From assembly GCA_963678215.1 (NCBI GenBank), contig OY782758.1:310001-374000 (forward strand): a stretch of DNA of 64,000 bases, written 5' to 3'. This document shows, one piece after another, positions 42,911 to 51,209 of this stretch. The position numbers and the translations under genes are program-made. The notes below the pieces were generated by a model, which saw only the letters and a program-made list of their open reading frames with translations, was not told the origin of the DNA and ran no database searches. Every line of letters begins with the position of its first letter. Positions within the stretch are counted from its first letter, which is position 1. The DNA is from Thiobius zoothamnicola (GTDB lineage: Bacteria > Pseudomonadota > Gammaproteobacteria > Chromatiales > Chromatiaceae).

Positions 42911-45487
42911 ATGCGAATGGACAAACTGACCAGCAAGTTTCAACTTGCACTGGCCGACGCGCAAAGTCTGGCGGTTGGCCGTGATCATCAATTTATCGAA
43001 CCGGCGCACCTGATGCTGGCCCTGCTGGATCAACAGGGCGGCACCGCGCGTCATCTGCTGACCAGGGCGGATGTGCCAACCAACCCGTTACGCTCCGGTC
43101 TGGGCGAATTGCTCGACCGCCTGCCCGCGGTGCAGGGCGCGGCGGGCGATCTGCATGTGTCGAACGACCTGAATCGCCTGCTCAACCAGACCGACAAGCT
43201 GGCGCAGCAACGCCAGGATCAATACATTTCGTCCGAGTTGTTTATTCTGGCCGCCGTGGAAGACAAGGGTGCGCTGGGCGATCTGTTGCGCAAACAGGGC
43301 GCGAGCCAATCGACCCTGGCGCAGGCGATTGATCAGATGCGCGGCGGTCAGGCGGTGAATGACCCGAATGCGGAGGAACAACGCCAGGCGCTGGAAAAAT
43401 ACACCCTGGATCTGACCGAGCGCGCCGAGCAGGGCAAGCTGGATCCGGTGATCGGGCGCGATGACGAAATCCGCCGCGCCATTCAGGTGTTGCAGCGCCG
43501 CACCAAGAACAATCCGGTGCTGATCGGTGAGCCGGGCGTGGGCAAGACCGCGATTGCGGAGGGCCTGGCGCAGCGCATCATCAATGGCGAGGTGCCGGAG
43601 GGGCTGAAAAACAAACGCCTGCTGGCGCTGGATATGGGCGCGCTGATCGCCGGGGCCAAGTTTCGTGGCGAGTTCGAGGAGCGTCTGAAAGCGGTGCTGA
43701 AAGACCTCGCCAAACAGGAAGGCCAGACGGTTTTGTTCATCGACGAAATCCACACCATGGTTGGCGCGGGCAAGGGCGAAGGCGCGATGGACGCGGGCAA
43801 TATGCTCAAGCCCGCGCTGGCGCGCGGCGAGTTGCACTGCATCGGCGCGACCACGCTGGACGAATACCGCCAGTACATCGAAAAAGATGCCGCGCTGGAG
43901 CGCCGTTTCCAGAAGGTGTTGGTGCAGGAGCCGACGGTCGAAGACACCATTGCGATCCTGCGCGGCCTGAAGGAGCGCTACGAGGTGCACCATGGGGTTG
44001 AAATCACCGACCCGGCGATCGTGTCGGCGGCCACCCTGTCGCACCGCTACATCACCGACCGCCAGTTGCCGGACAAGGCGATTGACCTGATCGACGAGGC
44101 GGCGTCACAAATCCGCATGGAAATCGATTCCATGCCCGAATCGATGGACAAGCTGGATCGGCGTCTGGTGCAACTCAAGATTGAGCGCGAGGCGCTGAAA
44201 AAGGAATCGGATGAAGCCTCCATCAAGCGCCTGGGCGCGCTGGAAGAAGACATCGCCAAGCTGGAACGCGAATTCGCCGATCTGAAAGACATCTGGCAAT
44301 CCGAAAAGGCCGCCCTGCAGGGTGCGACCCATGTCAAGGAGGCGCTGGAGCAGGCGCGCATCGACTTCGAGACCGCGCGCCGCGCGGGCGATTTGCAGCG
44401 CATGTCCGAACTGCAATATGGCCGCATCCCCGAACTGGAGCGCCAACTCAGCGTGGCCAGCCAGACGGAAGAATCGCAGGCGCAAAACCAACTGTTGCGC
44501 AACAATGTGACCGACGAAGAAATCGCCGCCGTGGTATCCAAATGGACTGGCATCCCGGTCGCCAAGATGCTGGAAGGCGAGAAGGAAAAGCTGTTGCAGA
44601 TGGAACAGGCGCTAGGCAGGCGGGTGATCGGCCAGACCGAGGCGGTTGGCGCTGTGTCAAATGCAATCCGTCGTTCGCGCGCCGGGCTGTCCGACCCGAA
44701 CCGACCGAACGGCAGCTTTTTGTTCCTTGGCCCGACCGGGGTGGGTAAGACCGAACTGTGCAAGGCGCTGGCCGAATTCCTGTTCGACACCGAAGAGGCG
44801 ATGGTGCGCATCGACATGTCCGAATTTATGGAAAAGCACTCGGTCGCGCGGTTGATCGGCGCGCCGCCCGGCTATGTCGGCTATGAAGAAGGCGGCTACC
44901 TGACCGAGGCAGTGCGGCGCAGACCGTACAGCGTTATCCTGCTCGATGAGGTCGAAAAGGCGCATCCGGATGTGTTCAACGTACTGTTGCAGGTGCTCGA
45001 CGATGGCCGATTGACCGACGGCCAGGGCCGCACAGTCGATTTCCGCAATAGCGTCATCGTGATGACCTCCAACCTGGGTTCCGATCTGATCCAAAACCTG
45101 GCAGAGGAAAGCGATTATCAAGCGATGAAAAATGCGGTGATGGAAGTGGTCGGGCACCATTTCCGCCCCGAATTCATCAACCGGGTGGATGAAAGCGTGG
45201 TGTTCCATCCGCTGGGCCGCGAACAGATTCGTGCGATCACCGAAATCCAGATCGACTATCTGTGCCGCCGCCTGGCCGAACGCGATATCACCCTGGAAAT
45301 CACTACCGAAGCGCTGGACAGGCTGGGCGAGGCCGGATTCGATCCGGTGTACGGCGCAAGACCGCTCAAACGCGCGATCCAGCAACAACTGGAAAACCCG
45401 CTCGCGCAGCAGATCCTGGCCGGGCAATACACGCCGGGTGAGGTGATTCAGGTGGATGTGGATGAAAGTGGGCTGCGGTTTGCCTGA
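42911..45487 (+). CDS. clpB: ATP-dependent chaperone ClpB
   Basis: A hexameric disaggregase that works with DnaK to rescue aggregated proteins. The 858-residue protein is complete. The Clp N-domain spans about residues 1-145, and AAA1 carries Walker A GEPGVGKTAIAEGL (about 203). The coiled-coil middle domain is at about 400-525, and AAA2 carries GPTGVGKTELCKALAEF (about 603). The C-terminal small domain ends VDVDESGLRFA. The gene is visibly richer in G and C than its neighbours, especially at third codon positions. Its last 170 bp are repeated in diverged form at 53679-53848, so it borders, and may have entered with, the island that follows. Confidence 0.97.
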   Translation: MRMDKLTSKFQLALADAQSLAVGRDHQFIEPAHLMLALLDQQGGTARHLLTRADVPTNPLRSGLGELLDRLPAVQGAAGDLHVSNDLNRLLNQTDKLAQQRQDQYISSELFILAAVEDKGALGDLLRKQGASQSTLAQAIDQMRGGQAVNDPNAEEQRQALEKYTLDLTERAEQGKLDPVIGRDDEIRRAIQVLQRRTKNNPVLIGEPGVGKTAIAEGLAQRIINGEVPEGLKNKRLLALDMGALIAGAKFRGEFEERLKAVLKDLAKQEGQTVLFIDEIHTMVGAGKGEGAMDAGNMLKPALARGELHCIGATTLDEYRQYIEKDAALERRFQKVLVQEPTVEDTIAILRGLKERYEVHHGVEITDPAIVSAATLSHRYITDRQLPDKAIDLIDEAASQIRMEIDSMPESMDKLDRRLVQLKIEREALKKESDEASIKRLGALEEDIAKLEREFADLKDIWQSEKAALQGATHVKEALEQARIDFETARRAGDLQRMSELQYGRIPELERQLSVASQTEESQAQNQLLRNNVTDEEIAAVVSKWTGIPVAKMLEGEKEKLLQMEQALGRRVIGQTEAVGAVSNAIRRSRAGLSDPNRPNGSFLFLGPTGVGKTELCKALAEFLFDTEEAMVRIDMSEFMEKHSVARLIGAPPGYVGYEEGGYLTEAVRRRPYSVILLDEVEKAHPDVFNVLLQVLDDGRLTDGQGRTVDFRNSVIVMTSNLGSDLIQNLAEESDYQAMKNAVMEVVGHHFRPEFINRVDESVVFHPLGREQIRAITEIQIDYLCRRLAERDITLEITTEALDRLGEAGFDPVYGARPLKRAIQQQLENPLAQQILAGQYTPGEVIQVDVDESGLRFA

Positions 45488-45504
45488 TTGGGCATTTTGA
45501 GGTT

Positions 45505-45530
45505 CGGGTATGAATTCATAATCATACCCG
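45505..45530. promoter_or_regulatory. Inverted repeat upstream of an AbrB-type antitoxin remnant
   Basis: CGGGTATGA and TCATACCCG (45505-45513 and 45522-45530) form a perfect 9-bp inverted repeat around an 8-bp AT-rich spacer. There is no T-run, so it looks more like an autoregulation operator for the remnant gene starting at 45543 than a clpB terminator, though it could slow transcripts leaving clpB. Confidence 0.55.
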
Positions 45531-45542
45531 GAGGCTTGCACA

Positions 45543-45587
45543 TGCAAATCAGCGAACGAGGACAGGTCACTATCCCCAAGCGGTAAA
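45543..45587 (+). pseudogene. AbrB/MazE-type antitoxin, N-terminal fragment
   Basis: The 14-codon reading frame MQISERGQVTIPKR followed by a stop is the start of an AbrB-fold antitoxin (family pattern: ITERGQVTIPK.IR). A GGAGG site precedes ATG 45543 by about 10 bp, and a perfect inverted repeat lies upstream. Everything after the DNA-binding loop is missing, so this is the debris of a TA module cut by the neighbouring rearrangement at the island's left edge. Confidence 0.6.
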
Positions 45588-45605
45588 TTTATACCCCGGC
45601 CATGC

Positions 45606-46001
45606 TCAACGCATGGCCTGTAACGCGGCTCTGGACAGAAAGCCACTGCGGCTTTCGCCGTGCGTTTTGACATAATCATCCACCCGCGCCAATACCCGGC
45701 GTGGCAGCGTGATGTTGATTTTTTCCGCCGGGCCAAAATAACGCTCAACCGGCACATCCACCAACGCCCAAATCCAGGACTGATAATCCGGGTTTTGCTG
45801 ATGCGCAGCCAAAGGCGCTGGCGTTGGGATATCGCCGCCATCCTCAATCACCGTCTGGCACCACAAGTCAATCGCCTCATGGGCATTATCCACGGCCTCA
45901 TCCAGCGTGTCCCCGGCGGAAAAACAACCCGGCAAATCCGGCGCTACAACGCCGAAGGCATGATCCTGATCACCCGGTTCGATGGCAAGTACAAATTTCA
46001 T
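45606..46001 (-). CDS. hicB: HicB antitoxin (internal start of the same frame)
   Basis: From ATG 46001 the frame encodes a 131-residue HicB. Its N-terminal partial RNase-H-like fold (MKFVLAIEPGDQDHAFGVVAPDLPGCFSAGDTLDEAVDNAHEAI) binds HicA. The C-terminal ribbon-helix-helix DNA-binding part (KINITLPRRVLARVDDYVKTHGESRSGFLSRAAL) should bind the operator. AAGG lies 12 bp upstream of this ATG, a rather long spacing. Independent translation would provide free antitoxin, the normal state for this family. Confidence 0.75.
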   Translation of the reverse strand: MKFVLAIEPGDQDHAFGVVAPDLPGCFSAGDTLDEAVDNAHEAIDLWCQTVIEDGGDIPTPAPLAAHQQNPDYQSWIWALVDVPVERYFGPAEKINITLPRRVLARVDDYVKTHGESRSGFLSRAALQAMR

Positions 46002-46196
46002 GATGCATTTCAACCTTATGATATCAGCTTGTTTCAACAGCTTTTGCACCAAGCCTTTGCCCAAATCTTTTTTGGGATGAGGAACGCTGATATGCCCAGG
46101 CTGATTGGGGTGGGTAAAGACAGGGTGGCTACCTTTAACATTGCGCAAAACCCAGCCTGCCTGAATCAGGTGCTTGATGATTTTTTTGCTATCCAT
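45606..46196 (-). CDS. hicAB: HicA toxin and HicB antitoxin in one uninterrupted reading frame
   Basis: The frame from ATG 46196 first encodes a complete HicA-type mRNA interferase of about 60 residues: MDSKKIIKHLIQAGW, the catalytic-His region KGSHPVF, then HPKKDLGKGLVQKLLKQA. It continues without a stop through a short linker (about residues 61-65) into a full HicB antitoxin. HicA and HicB are normally separate overlapping or adjacent genes. A stop (TAA) is present one base out of frame in the linker, so the fusion may come from a single-base indel. The product could be a 196-residue fusion, or HicB may also start internally at ATG 46001. The frame extends upstream of 46196 but without family support. 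Confidence 0.75.
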   Translation of the reverse strand: MDSKKIIKHLIQAGWVLRNVKGSHPVFTHPNQPGHISVPHPKKDLGKGLVQKLLKQADIIRLKCIMKFVLAIEPGDQDHAFGVVAPDLPGCFSAGDTLDEAVDNAHEAIDLWCQTVIEDGGDIPTPAPLAAHQQNPDYQSWIWALVDVPVERYFGPAEKINITLPRRVLARVDDYVKTHGESRSGFLSRAALQAMR

Positions 46197-46197
46197 A

Positions 46198-46214
46198 GTG
46201 GTTATTGTAACCAC
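46198..46214. promoter_or_regulatory. Palindromic operator candidate at the hicA start
   Basis: GTGGTTA-ttg-TAACCAC (46198-46214) is a perfect 7-bp inverted repeat with a 3-bp spacer ending one base before the hicA start codon. It is a good candidate for HicB ribbon-helix-helix binding and autoregulation, and could also hide the ribosome-binding site in an mRNA hairpin. Confidence 0.6.
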
Positions 46215-46446
46215 CAATTTTGGAGTTGGATAGTTACATTTATAGTTCCCCCCATTCGTAGTGTTACATCCGCCCAAACAACTCCCAAAGAAACCGGACA
46301 TGCGCCAATCCGATCAGTACCAAAGACCACCAAGATATCATTGGCATTCTGGATTTTGTGTTCGAGGAAGATCGAAATTGGGAAGAGGGATGCAAAATTG
46401 CCCGGATCGCCGGATTAGGGTCGTGTGAATAGAATATTAACTATGG

Positions 46447-46644
46447 TTATAACTTCTGGTTGGTAGCAGGCTTAACTGGCGCACCTGAATGTTGCTTGGC
46501 CTTACTCTGTAAAAGCTTTAGTTGTATGGTTTGTGCCTGCCAAAATGCCAACTCCTGCTCGGCACCCAAACCAGCAAGCTGTTCAGCCAGCCGTTCAGCG
46601 CCTTGACGTTTCCATTGCACGCATTTCGGTTCATGGGCTGCCAT
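46447..46644 (-). CDS. Small hypothetical protein
   Basis: A 65-residue frame from ATG 46644 (MAAHEPKCVQWKRQGAERLAEQLAGL...), charged and probably helical (Ala, Glu, Gln and Lys rich), without membrane segment or recognisable domain. It lies 122 bp after the membrane-protein gene of the E2-E1-JAB operon, on the same strand. Its C-terminus does not end in Gly-Gly and the sequence does not look like a beta-grasp fold, so it is not an obvious ubiquitin-like partner. It may be unrelated to the operon or not a gene. Confidence 0.35.
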   Translation of the reverse strand: MAAHEPKCVQWKRQGAERLAEQLAGLGAEQELAFWQAQTIQLKLLQSKAKQHSGAPVKPATNQKL

Positions 46645-46766
46645 ATTGTATGGCCTGGGATGATGAAAATATGTTGATGCTATTGTAGCCGTTAAGGACA
46701 TTGACAACGAGTAATGTAGTTTGCATTCAGGCGCGTTGGTCGGAAGTCTTTGGCCTGACGCTCTTA

Positions 46767-47528
46767 CTAGTGTTGCCCTGGTAATGCATCACAAGCAGCT
46801 AACAATTGTCGCCCATAAGCATCCGCAGTTACCTTAACCCACGCTTTTGTAACCAGTGTCGTTATAGCGACAGCATGCACCGTCACTACAGAAAATGCCA
46901 CATAGATATACATATCAAGATTAGTGAGGGTGCGGATAATATCATCCGGGGAAATTGTTTCTCTGGAAATAGTAACCATCACCAGAGCAAAGATGATAAC
47001 TATGTCGAAAATAAGTGCTACCGGCTTTAGTGCATACAAGTTTCGGCGGAAACCATAGTTCATGTTCTCCTCAAAGATGAGACGAAATTGCGTGGTATCC
47101 CGAGTCTTTGATAAAAGCCAGTCAATCGCAGTTTGATACAGGTCATCAGCGGCGAAAGGATTTTGTTTTTCGCTTTCTTGAGAGGGGAGTTGGAAATGTG
47201 GGACATTTTTTTCCAAAAATTGGTGATAGCGTGACTTTGTGGCCGAGTTAATACGCTTATCGCTATGCCGTATGAGAGTGACAGACGGTTTCCCTCCCCA
47301 TGCCTGGAAAAGCTGCGGTTCAATTTTTTTACCACGTTCACGGCCTATTTGAGTCAACCAAACGCTACCACCAGAAAAAACCAGTATGCCAATAAAAGTT
47401 GCGGCGGTTTTTTCAATGTCTGGATATAGCAGAAAGCCCACAGAAAAGACAGGTAAAATCGCAAAAAGAGCAGGCTGTAGACGTGCCCTGCGGTTATAGG
47501 GATCGGTGACTAAACCCATAAGACTCAT
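46767..47528 (-). CDS. Four-helix membrane protein of the E2-E1-JAB operon, possible effector
   Basis: A 253-residue protein I cannot assign to a named family. It has a helical pair near the N-terminus (about residues 19-36 and 42-62) and a soluble middle part (about 65-170, with the charged segment IGRERGKKIEPQLFQAWGGKPS). A second helical pair follows (about 174-193 and 206-230). Its ATG overlaps the stop of the E2-E1-JAB gene (ATGA), so it is made with it. Membrane proteins encoded at the end of defence operons are often the lethal effectors, and a role as effector or as modified target is an inference from this position. It might resemble SLATT-type membrane proteins, but I cannot confirm that. 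Confidence 0.75.
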   Translation of the reverse strand: MSLMGLVTDPYNRRARLQPALFAILPVFSVGFLLYPDIEKTAATFIGILVFSGGSVWLTQIGRERGKKIEPQLFQAWGGKPSVTLIRHSDKRINSATKSRYHQFLEKNVPHFQLPSQESEKQNPFAADDLYQTAIDWLLSKTRDTTQFRLIFEENMNYGFRRNLYALKPVALIFDIVIIFALVMVTISRETISPDDIIRTLTNLDMYIYVAFSVVTVHAVAITTLVTKAWVKVTADAYGRQLLAACDALPGQH

Positions 47529-49840
47529 TGTTTTATTTCTCCTGATGGGTTGTTTGCAAGTAAAGCGCGAAAACCCTTGGTTGTGTGAATGAGGAGCACC
47601 GATGGTGTAAGTCTGGCGATGCCGATGGTATGCGCCGTTTGGTGGTCAAGCCCTGACGGCCCACTGGAATTTAAGTGGCTATGCCATGTGCCAAGACAGT
47701 AAAGATTCCAGTTCGTATCACTCGAATAGCCCTCTATTTTCTTGCGCAGCCCTTTTTTGCCAAGAATAAATTCACTGGCTGATCTTGTGCTATCTAGGGG
47801 AGCAGACAAAACATCAACAATATGAAAAGTTTTGGAGATTTCCTCATGACGCCCAATCAATATGCCGCCCGTCTCTACATTTGGCCACTGGGAGACTTCT
47901 TGTGTAATCTTACTGATAGCCCGACCAGAGATATGAACTGACCAAGCCGCATTGTTATCACATTGAATGATTGCGAATGGCGGCACATCCACTTGACGCC
48001 ACGACACGCCCAAGCCGTTTTTATCCAGGAGTCCAATCAGAAGCTCGCCATGCTGTTCCGGTAAACCTTCTCGCTGCCTGGAGAGAAGGTACTCGGATGT
48101 CGCTGCGCCAAACAAAGAAATGCGCCCATCGGACATGCGCATGGTTGATGATCCACATCCTTGGCCAACCGTAGTCCGTTCCAGATCATTGCGGTCTGTC
48201 TCGAACAATATTTCCCGGAATGCTTCATCAGTTCTGCTGTAGGCATAAAAATACGCGAACAAATCACCAAGGCCAGGATTACGGTGAGGCCCTTCTGTGG
48301 CAATAAGTCCCATTCGTCCTCCACTATATAAAAGACTTTCAATCACGCGCGTACGTAAATGATCGCCAGCCGCACTTAACGCGGCACGTACACGCAAGGA
48401 CGCCGTTGTATTCACGATAACCCAGGTTCCCTTCGGCCAGGCTTTCTTTGCCAATGAAGGTGTATTAATGACATCTACGGCATCATGATCCAGAGGAATG
48501 GTTGTTTGCAAAAATCCCTGAACGGCTTCGCTGAGCAGTCTGGCTTTAGCATCAATAAAACGAAGCTGCATGTCGCCTGAGGAGGGAATGAGTGCATGCC
48601 GCGCAGCGTTATGCGGGCTGATTACGCTGCTATCGATAACAGAAGCCGGAGCACAACCCGCTCTGGTCATATGCAGGGCCAGCTTTGAGCCGAGACTGCC
48701 AGCTCCAATGAGCACCCATGGCAAGGCGTTATCTTTATTACCCAGGCCGGACATCCTTGCAAGTAAAGCAGGTGAAATCCGATCCCGATGCCCTGCGGGT
48801 TGTACCAAAGTTGCGTCCCCGTTCGGAAATGCATCCCCGGCATGAAAGTCCATGAAGTAAGCGCATAATTCTATCGGCGTTGTTGTGCCAATCAGGTTGA
48901 AGGGCCTACGAACACACAGCACAATCGCCAGATTAAAAGGAATGTCTGCTTGATAAGGGCGAACACATGATTTGAGGTGAGATAAACCCTTAGCTAATTC
49001 TTTCTCGCAGCCAAACAAGGCTGCTCTATTTTTCAATGAAGCTAAATTTGTGACATTCTCAGGAAAATATTTGTCACAGATGATTGGATCACCAGACGAC
49101 TTTTTTCCAGGCCATACAATGAATGCCAACCCCAAGCCGAAAATAAGTTTTCCATGGGGTTCCAAAGGGCTTTCGTTGAAGATATTTTTGGCAGTTTTAT
49201 TATTGAGTGGAATTTGCTTGTCAATGATCTCACCATAAAATGCATCATTGCCACCTAAATGCGTACTACGAATATAGTTGTACTGCAAAAATCGAAAGCC
49301 ACCACGTTTATCAGCACGTTTTCGTAGCGCATCACCGTCAGCAACCACAATGCTATGAATATCATCGAGGCGGGTTGGCTCCCAACCCTGATTTGGATCA
49401 ATCAAACGACCTTCTGCTGCATGTTCAAGCCATAAAATGGTTTGGTTGACAATGCCCTGAATTCCTCCCTGATGAATAAACTCACGCATATCTCCATCCT
49501 GAATGCAGGGCACAGGACGGTCATCATGCGTTAGCCAGGGTTGCATGTGCGCCAGATTACGGCTGAAATCCGATCGCAACGAGGGTTCTGGCGGATCAAT
49601 GGGAAACCTTGGTGGAAAGTCCAGACACACCTCTTCGTACCGCCTCACCCCATGGGGACTTTTGTCTTCGGCTCTCCAGGCATTTGGCAACGGCACTTCA
49701 ACGGTCATAGTCAGCCGGACAAGGGTGTCGCTATAGTCCGGCTTTCCAACTTTTTTAACCGCTGGGTGCGCCGAAATGACGGAACAGGCGTGCTGGATAC
49801 TATTCCGAAAATGCTGGTCGAATGTTTTTGTTTCAGCCAT
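47525..49840 (-). CDS. Three-domain E2-like / E1 (ThiF) / JAB-JAMM protein, ubiquitin-conjugation-like
   Basis: One 771-residue protein combines three activities of ubiquitin systems. Residues 1-150 look like an E2 domain with Cys112 (PVPCIQDG) as the candidate conjugating cysteine. Residues about 370-590 form an E1/ThiF adenylating domain with GAGSLG (379-384), Asp403 (VIDSSVISPHNAARH) and a candidate catalytic Cys562 (GQGCGSST). Residues about 640-771 form a JAB metalloprotease with a complete JAMM set: Glu656, His720, His722, Asp732 (HSH...PSGLD). The start was set at ATG 49840, overlapping the MBL gene by 8 bp; the frame opens at a TTG 21 bp upstream. It is related in domain content to Cap2 plus Cap3 of CBASS and to Bil proteins. 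The substrate is unknown. Confidence 0.85.
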   Translation of the reverse strand: MAETKTFDQHFRNSIQHACSVISAHPAVKKVGKPDYSDTLVRLTMTVEVPLPNAWRAEDKSPHGVRRYEEVCLDFPPRFPIDPPEPSLRSDFSRNLAHMQPWLTHDDRPVPCIQDGDMREFIHQGGIQGIVNQTILWLEHAAEGRLIDPNQGWEPTRLDDIHSIVVADGDALRKRADKRGGFRFLQYNYIRSTHLGGNDAFYGEIIDKQIPLNNKTAKNIFNESPLEPHGKLIFGLGLAFIVWPGKKSSGDPIICDKYFPENVTNLASLKNRAALFGCEKELAKGLSHLKSCVRPYQADIPFNLAIVLCVRRPFNLIGTTTPIELCAYFMDFHAGDAFPNGDATLVQPAGHRDRISPALLARMSGLGNKDNALPWVLIGAGSLGSKLALHMTRAGCAPASVIDSSVISPHNAARHALIPSSGDMQLRFIDAKARLLSEAVQGFLQTTIPLDHDAVDVINTPSLAKKAWPKGTWVIVNTTASLRVRAALSAAGDHLRTRVIESLLYSGGRMGLIATEGPHRNPGLGDLFAYFYAYSRTDEAFREILFETDRNDLERTTVGQGCGSSTMRMSDGRISLFGAATSEYLLSRQREGLPEQHGELLIGLLDKNGLGVSWRQVDVPPFAIIQCDNNAAWSVHISGRAISKITQEVSQWPNVETGGILIGRHEEISKTFHIVDVLSAPLDSTRSASEFILGKKGLRKKIEGYSSDTNWNLYCLGTWHSHLNSSGPSGLDHQTAHTIGIARLTPSVLLIHTTKGFRALLANNPSGEIKQ

Positions 49841-50996
49841 GTCCCAACGGTTGGCGACCAATTGCGCCAGTACTCACTATCGAAATTGATGACAAACTTT
49901 TCGCCAGTAGCTTTGGCCCGTTTTTCGTGACTTCCACTTCAAGTGCATCGGGTTTTTTCTCGGATGGCAACTCACCAACACACTTGAATTCGCCAGAGAA
50001 TTCATCGGCTATATCTTCATATTCCTGTTTGGCACGGATACAGGGTGGATCATTGTCATTGTCTTTAACAGGGTTACTACTGGCGATCAGAAGAGCGCCT
50101 CGCTGGCCTTGAGATAATGCGTCACGGGCTGCTTGGCAGACTTTTGCCTTTTTGCCCAGGTCACTCCAGCTATCGTAGGAGAGGCTATGCCATGAGCAAT
50201 GATGAGGCGTTAACAATATGTCATAGGTCAGGCAATCTGGATCATCCTTGTGTTTGCCCCATAGCTTTTCCCAGATTGCCACTTCCGCATCACCGCCGGT
50301 CAGGTATCGGCACTTGTCGGCATACCCTTCGCTGGATAATGAAAACTGCAAAATCGTACTCGACTTGTTTTTGGATAACTGCGCCTCGTTTTCCTCATCG
50401 TCATCCTTTGGCATTGGCGCAAGCAGATAGGCAGAAAAAGAGGTATCAGTGGCACCGTTGATGCGGTTGAAAGTTTCATCAACTCGAATCAGAATGTCTT
50501 CCAGGTCGTCTGTTTTGCCGTTTTCATCCTCACCAAGGATCAAAATCCGGTCGCCGTCACCAACGTCATTGCTGTTATTCTGAAATTTCCGAACCCTGCG
50601 CCGGGCTTCTTTGTTAAAGGCTTTGGCATCCTCACAGAGTTTGTGTTTGCTACTTGCTCGCCGGAACACCATGGGTGATGACCACATTTCTTTAATCAGA
50701 ATTTTGTCATCCTTCTTCGACCAATCATCGGGAGAACCAAGGTGAAAGTGTCTACGCAACCCGGCGCAGTGATCCTGATCCGGGTGGCTGAGCAAAAATG
50801 CATCGACGTATAGCCTGCCTTTGGCATCTCTTTTAAGGCAATCACGCAGTTTCGTTGCGACATCCGGCGTTTCATCATCTGGGTCATCGGCTGCCACCCG
50901 GATATTGATGTCAATCAGAATCGATTTTCCTGACTCTGCCTGTATCAGAGTCATATCCCCGTTGCCGACAGGGAAAAAGTTTAATTTTGTTTTCAT
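49833..50996 (-). CDS. Metallo-beta-lactamase-fold hydrolase of the E2-E1-JAB operon
   Basis: A 387-residue MBL-fold protein. The metal-binding motif is LLSHPDQDHCAGL (about residues 69-81, with H71, D73, D75, H76). Later ligands appear as GGDAE and TPHHCSWHS. The first strands (FFPVGNGDMTLIQ, SILIDINI) resemble the ComEC/Rec2-like hydrolase subgroup, whose members include nucleases and phosphodiesterases. It is the first gene of the operon, starting at ATG 50996, and overlaps the E2-E1-JAB gene. MBL-fold partners of bacterial E1/E2/JAB proteins have been predicted in comparative genomics, but their role is unknown. It could be a nuclease effector or process a nucleotide signal. Confidence 0.83.
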   Translation of the reverse strand: MKTKLNFFPVGNGDMTLIQAESGKSILIDINIRVAADDPDDETPDVATKLRDCLKRDAKGRLYVDAFLLSHPDQDHCAGLRRHFHLGSPDDWSKKDDKILIKEMWSSPMVFRRASSKHKLCEDAKAFNKEARRRVRKFQNNSNDVGDGDRILILGEDENGKTDDLEDILIRVDETFNRINGATDTSFSAYLLAPMPKDDDEENEAQLSKNKSSTILQFSLSSEGYADKCRYLTGGDAEVAIWEKLWGKHKDDPDCLTYDILLTPHHCSWHSLSYDSWSDLGKKAKVCQAARDALSQGQRGALLIASSNPVKDNDNDPPCIRAKQEYEDIADEFSGEFKCVGELPSEKKPDALEVEVTKNGPKLLAKSLSSISIVSTGAIGRQPLGHG

Positions 50997-51151
50997 AATC
51001 AAATCTCTATAGGTTATGAATTATGTCCTTCATTTCATTAATGCCTTGCCAAAAAGCGGCTTACCCGATAGGCTGTTGCCTACATAGGCTACAGTAATAT
51101 GGATTAATAAAAAACATATCCAACTGTTTTTTATCTACATAATAACCAATA

Positions 51152-51169
51152 GTTGTCTGTATAGACAAC
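51152..51169. promoter_or_regulatory. Perfect palindrome between the divergent regulator and E2-E1-JAB operons
   Basis: GTTGTCT-GTAT-AGACAAC is an 18-bp perfect dyad, 40 bp before the HTH gene and 155 bp before the MBL gene. A TATAGC box at 51174 follows on the + strand. It is the natural binding site candidate for the dimeric Xre-type regulator, controlling one or both operons. Confidence 0.65.
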
Positions 51170-51209
51170 ATAGTATAGCGAACCAATCACCTGGTCAAGG
51201 GGAGTTTGA

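Noticed and set aside
43088..44044. Long antisense open frame (318 codons) inside clpB, and similar ones at 44047-44817 and 44657-45847
   Set aside because: They mirror the GC-rich codon bias of clpB, have no family motif or ribosome-binding site, and overlap a certain gene completely.
46447..46644. Small protein as missing ubiquitin-like modifier of the E2-E1-JAB operon
   Set aside because: It is Ala/Glu/Gln-rich and helical in character, with no beta-grasp pattern and no terminal Gly-Gly.
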